Below, one piece after another: positions 4,935 to 5,159 of a stretch of DNA of 5,159 nucleotides. The translations under genes were made by a program, and so were the position numbers. Under the pieces are notes generated by a model. It ran no database searches. It saw only the letters and a list, made by a program, of their open reading frames with translations, and had not been told where the DNA came from. Origin of the DNA: an uncultured Sulfurovum sp. (GTDB lineage: Bacteria > Campylobacterota > Campylobacteria > Campylobacterales > Sulfurovaceae); contig CACVAR010000223.1 of the NCBI GenBank assembly GCA_902727905.1, positions 1 through 5,159 on the forward strand, given 5' to 3'. Each line of letters begins with the position of its first letter. Position 1 is the stretch's first letter.

Positions 4935-5159
4935 TGTTACCACAATATCACGATGCACGACATGAAGTACGCAATACCATTATTGGCTTGGTTGAAGATT
5001 TAGCTAACAGTAATAAATTGGCATTAAAAGCCATAGAAGAGTGTAATGCAGAAGCACTTGACGAGGCACGTAAAAATCTTAAAGAGATGAGTAGTATTAC
5101 TGAAAAAATTGACAATGACATTGTGCTTATTTTTGCTAAGTTTACACCAGGAGCGAAAG
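4934..5159 (+). CDS. phoU: PhoU phosphate-signalling protein, 5' part
   Basis: The first 75 codons of a gene cut by the window end. The product begins MLPQYHDARHEV and continues as amphipathic helices, with NDIVLIFAKFTPGAK at about 61-75. This fits the first half of the PhoU three-helix-bundle domain (compare the usual 'iD..i...lalf.P.A.DLR'). PhoU restrains the Pho two-component response and Pst activity when phosphate is plentiful. The ATG shares its A with the pstB stop (TAATG), and GGAG (4921-4924) inside the end of pstB lies 9 bases upstream. Its position after pstB is the canonical one. Acidic metal-binding motifs seen in full-length PhoU would be partly beyond the edge and cannot be checked. 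Confidence 0.88.
   Translation, partial: MLPQYHDARHEVRNTIIGLVEDLANSNKLALKAIEECNAEALDEARKNLKEMSSITEKIDNDIVLIFAKFTPGAK

Noticed and set aside
1..5159. CRISPR array, tRNA or rRNA genes
   Set aside because: No regularly spaced repeats were seen, and no cloverleaf or rRNA-like sequence was recognised on either strand.

Overview
The window looks like a chromosomal segment from a low-GC member of the Campylobacterota (an Arcobacter/Sulfurimonas/Sulfurospirillum-type bacterium). This rests on the look of the Pst and PhoU proteins and the AT-rich intergenic DNA; no marker gene is present, so it is a moderate inference. The right half (2416-5159, + strand) is the high-affinity phosphate uptake locus pstC-pstA-pstB-phoU. 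The genes are packed with TAATG one-base overlaps or a 9-base gap, and phoU runs off the right edge. The substrate-binding gene pstS, which usually precedes pstC, is not here. pstC is instead preceded directly by a promoter region with a tandem 11-bp repeat (TGTTACCAAAA, TGTTACCAACA) placed like a PhoB/PhosR-type Pho box, 9 bases ahead of a TAAAAT -10 box.

Divergent from pst, on the - strand, lies a two-gene unit (2345 down to 1630): a UPF0175-type HTH antitoxin overlapping by ATGA a DUF3368 PIN-like toxin. Its extended -10 promoter shares the 130-bp intergenic region with the pst promoter, so Pho regulation and toxin-antitoxin control could meet there.

The left part is accessory-looking. 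A very AT-rich gene (206-1330, -) encodes an orphan lipoprotein of about 374 residues, with a signal peptide, lipobox Cys19, an internal glycine/alanine-rich hydrophobic stretch and two C-terminal cysteines. It is flanked by gene-poor DNA: 1-205 holds a perfect 10-bp-arm palindrome, a 10-bp direct repeat and a GGGACA motif, and 1331-1629 holds a cluster of ATCATT/AATGAT dyads and an inverted copy of the GGGACA motif. These look like remnants of small mobile or palindromic repeat elements.

How the genes fit together: PstC and PstA form the membrane channel, PstB is the ATPase, and PhoU couples transporter state to the Pho two-component system that would read the Pho box. The toxin-antitoxin pair and the lipoprotein have no evident functional tie to phosphate uptake beyond the shared promoter region. 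I did not find a clearly new multi-gene system. The most useful leads are the shared Pho/TA control region and the repeat-flanked orphan lipoprotein.
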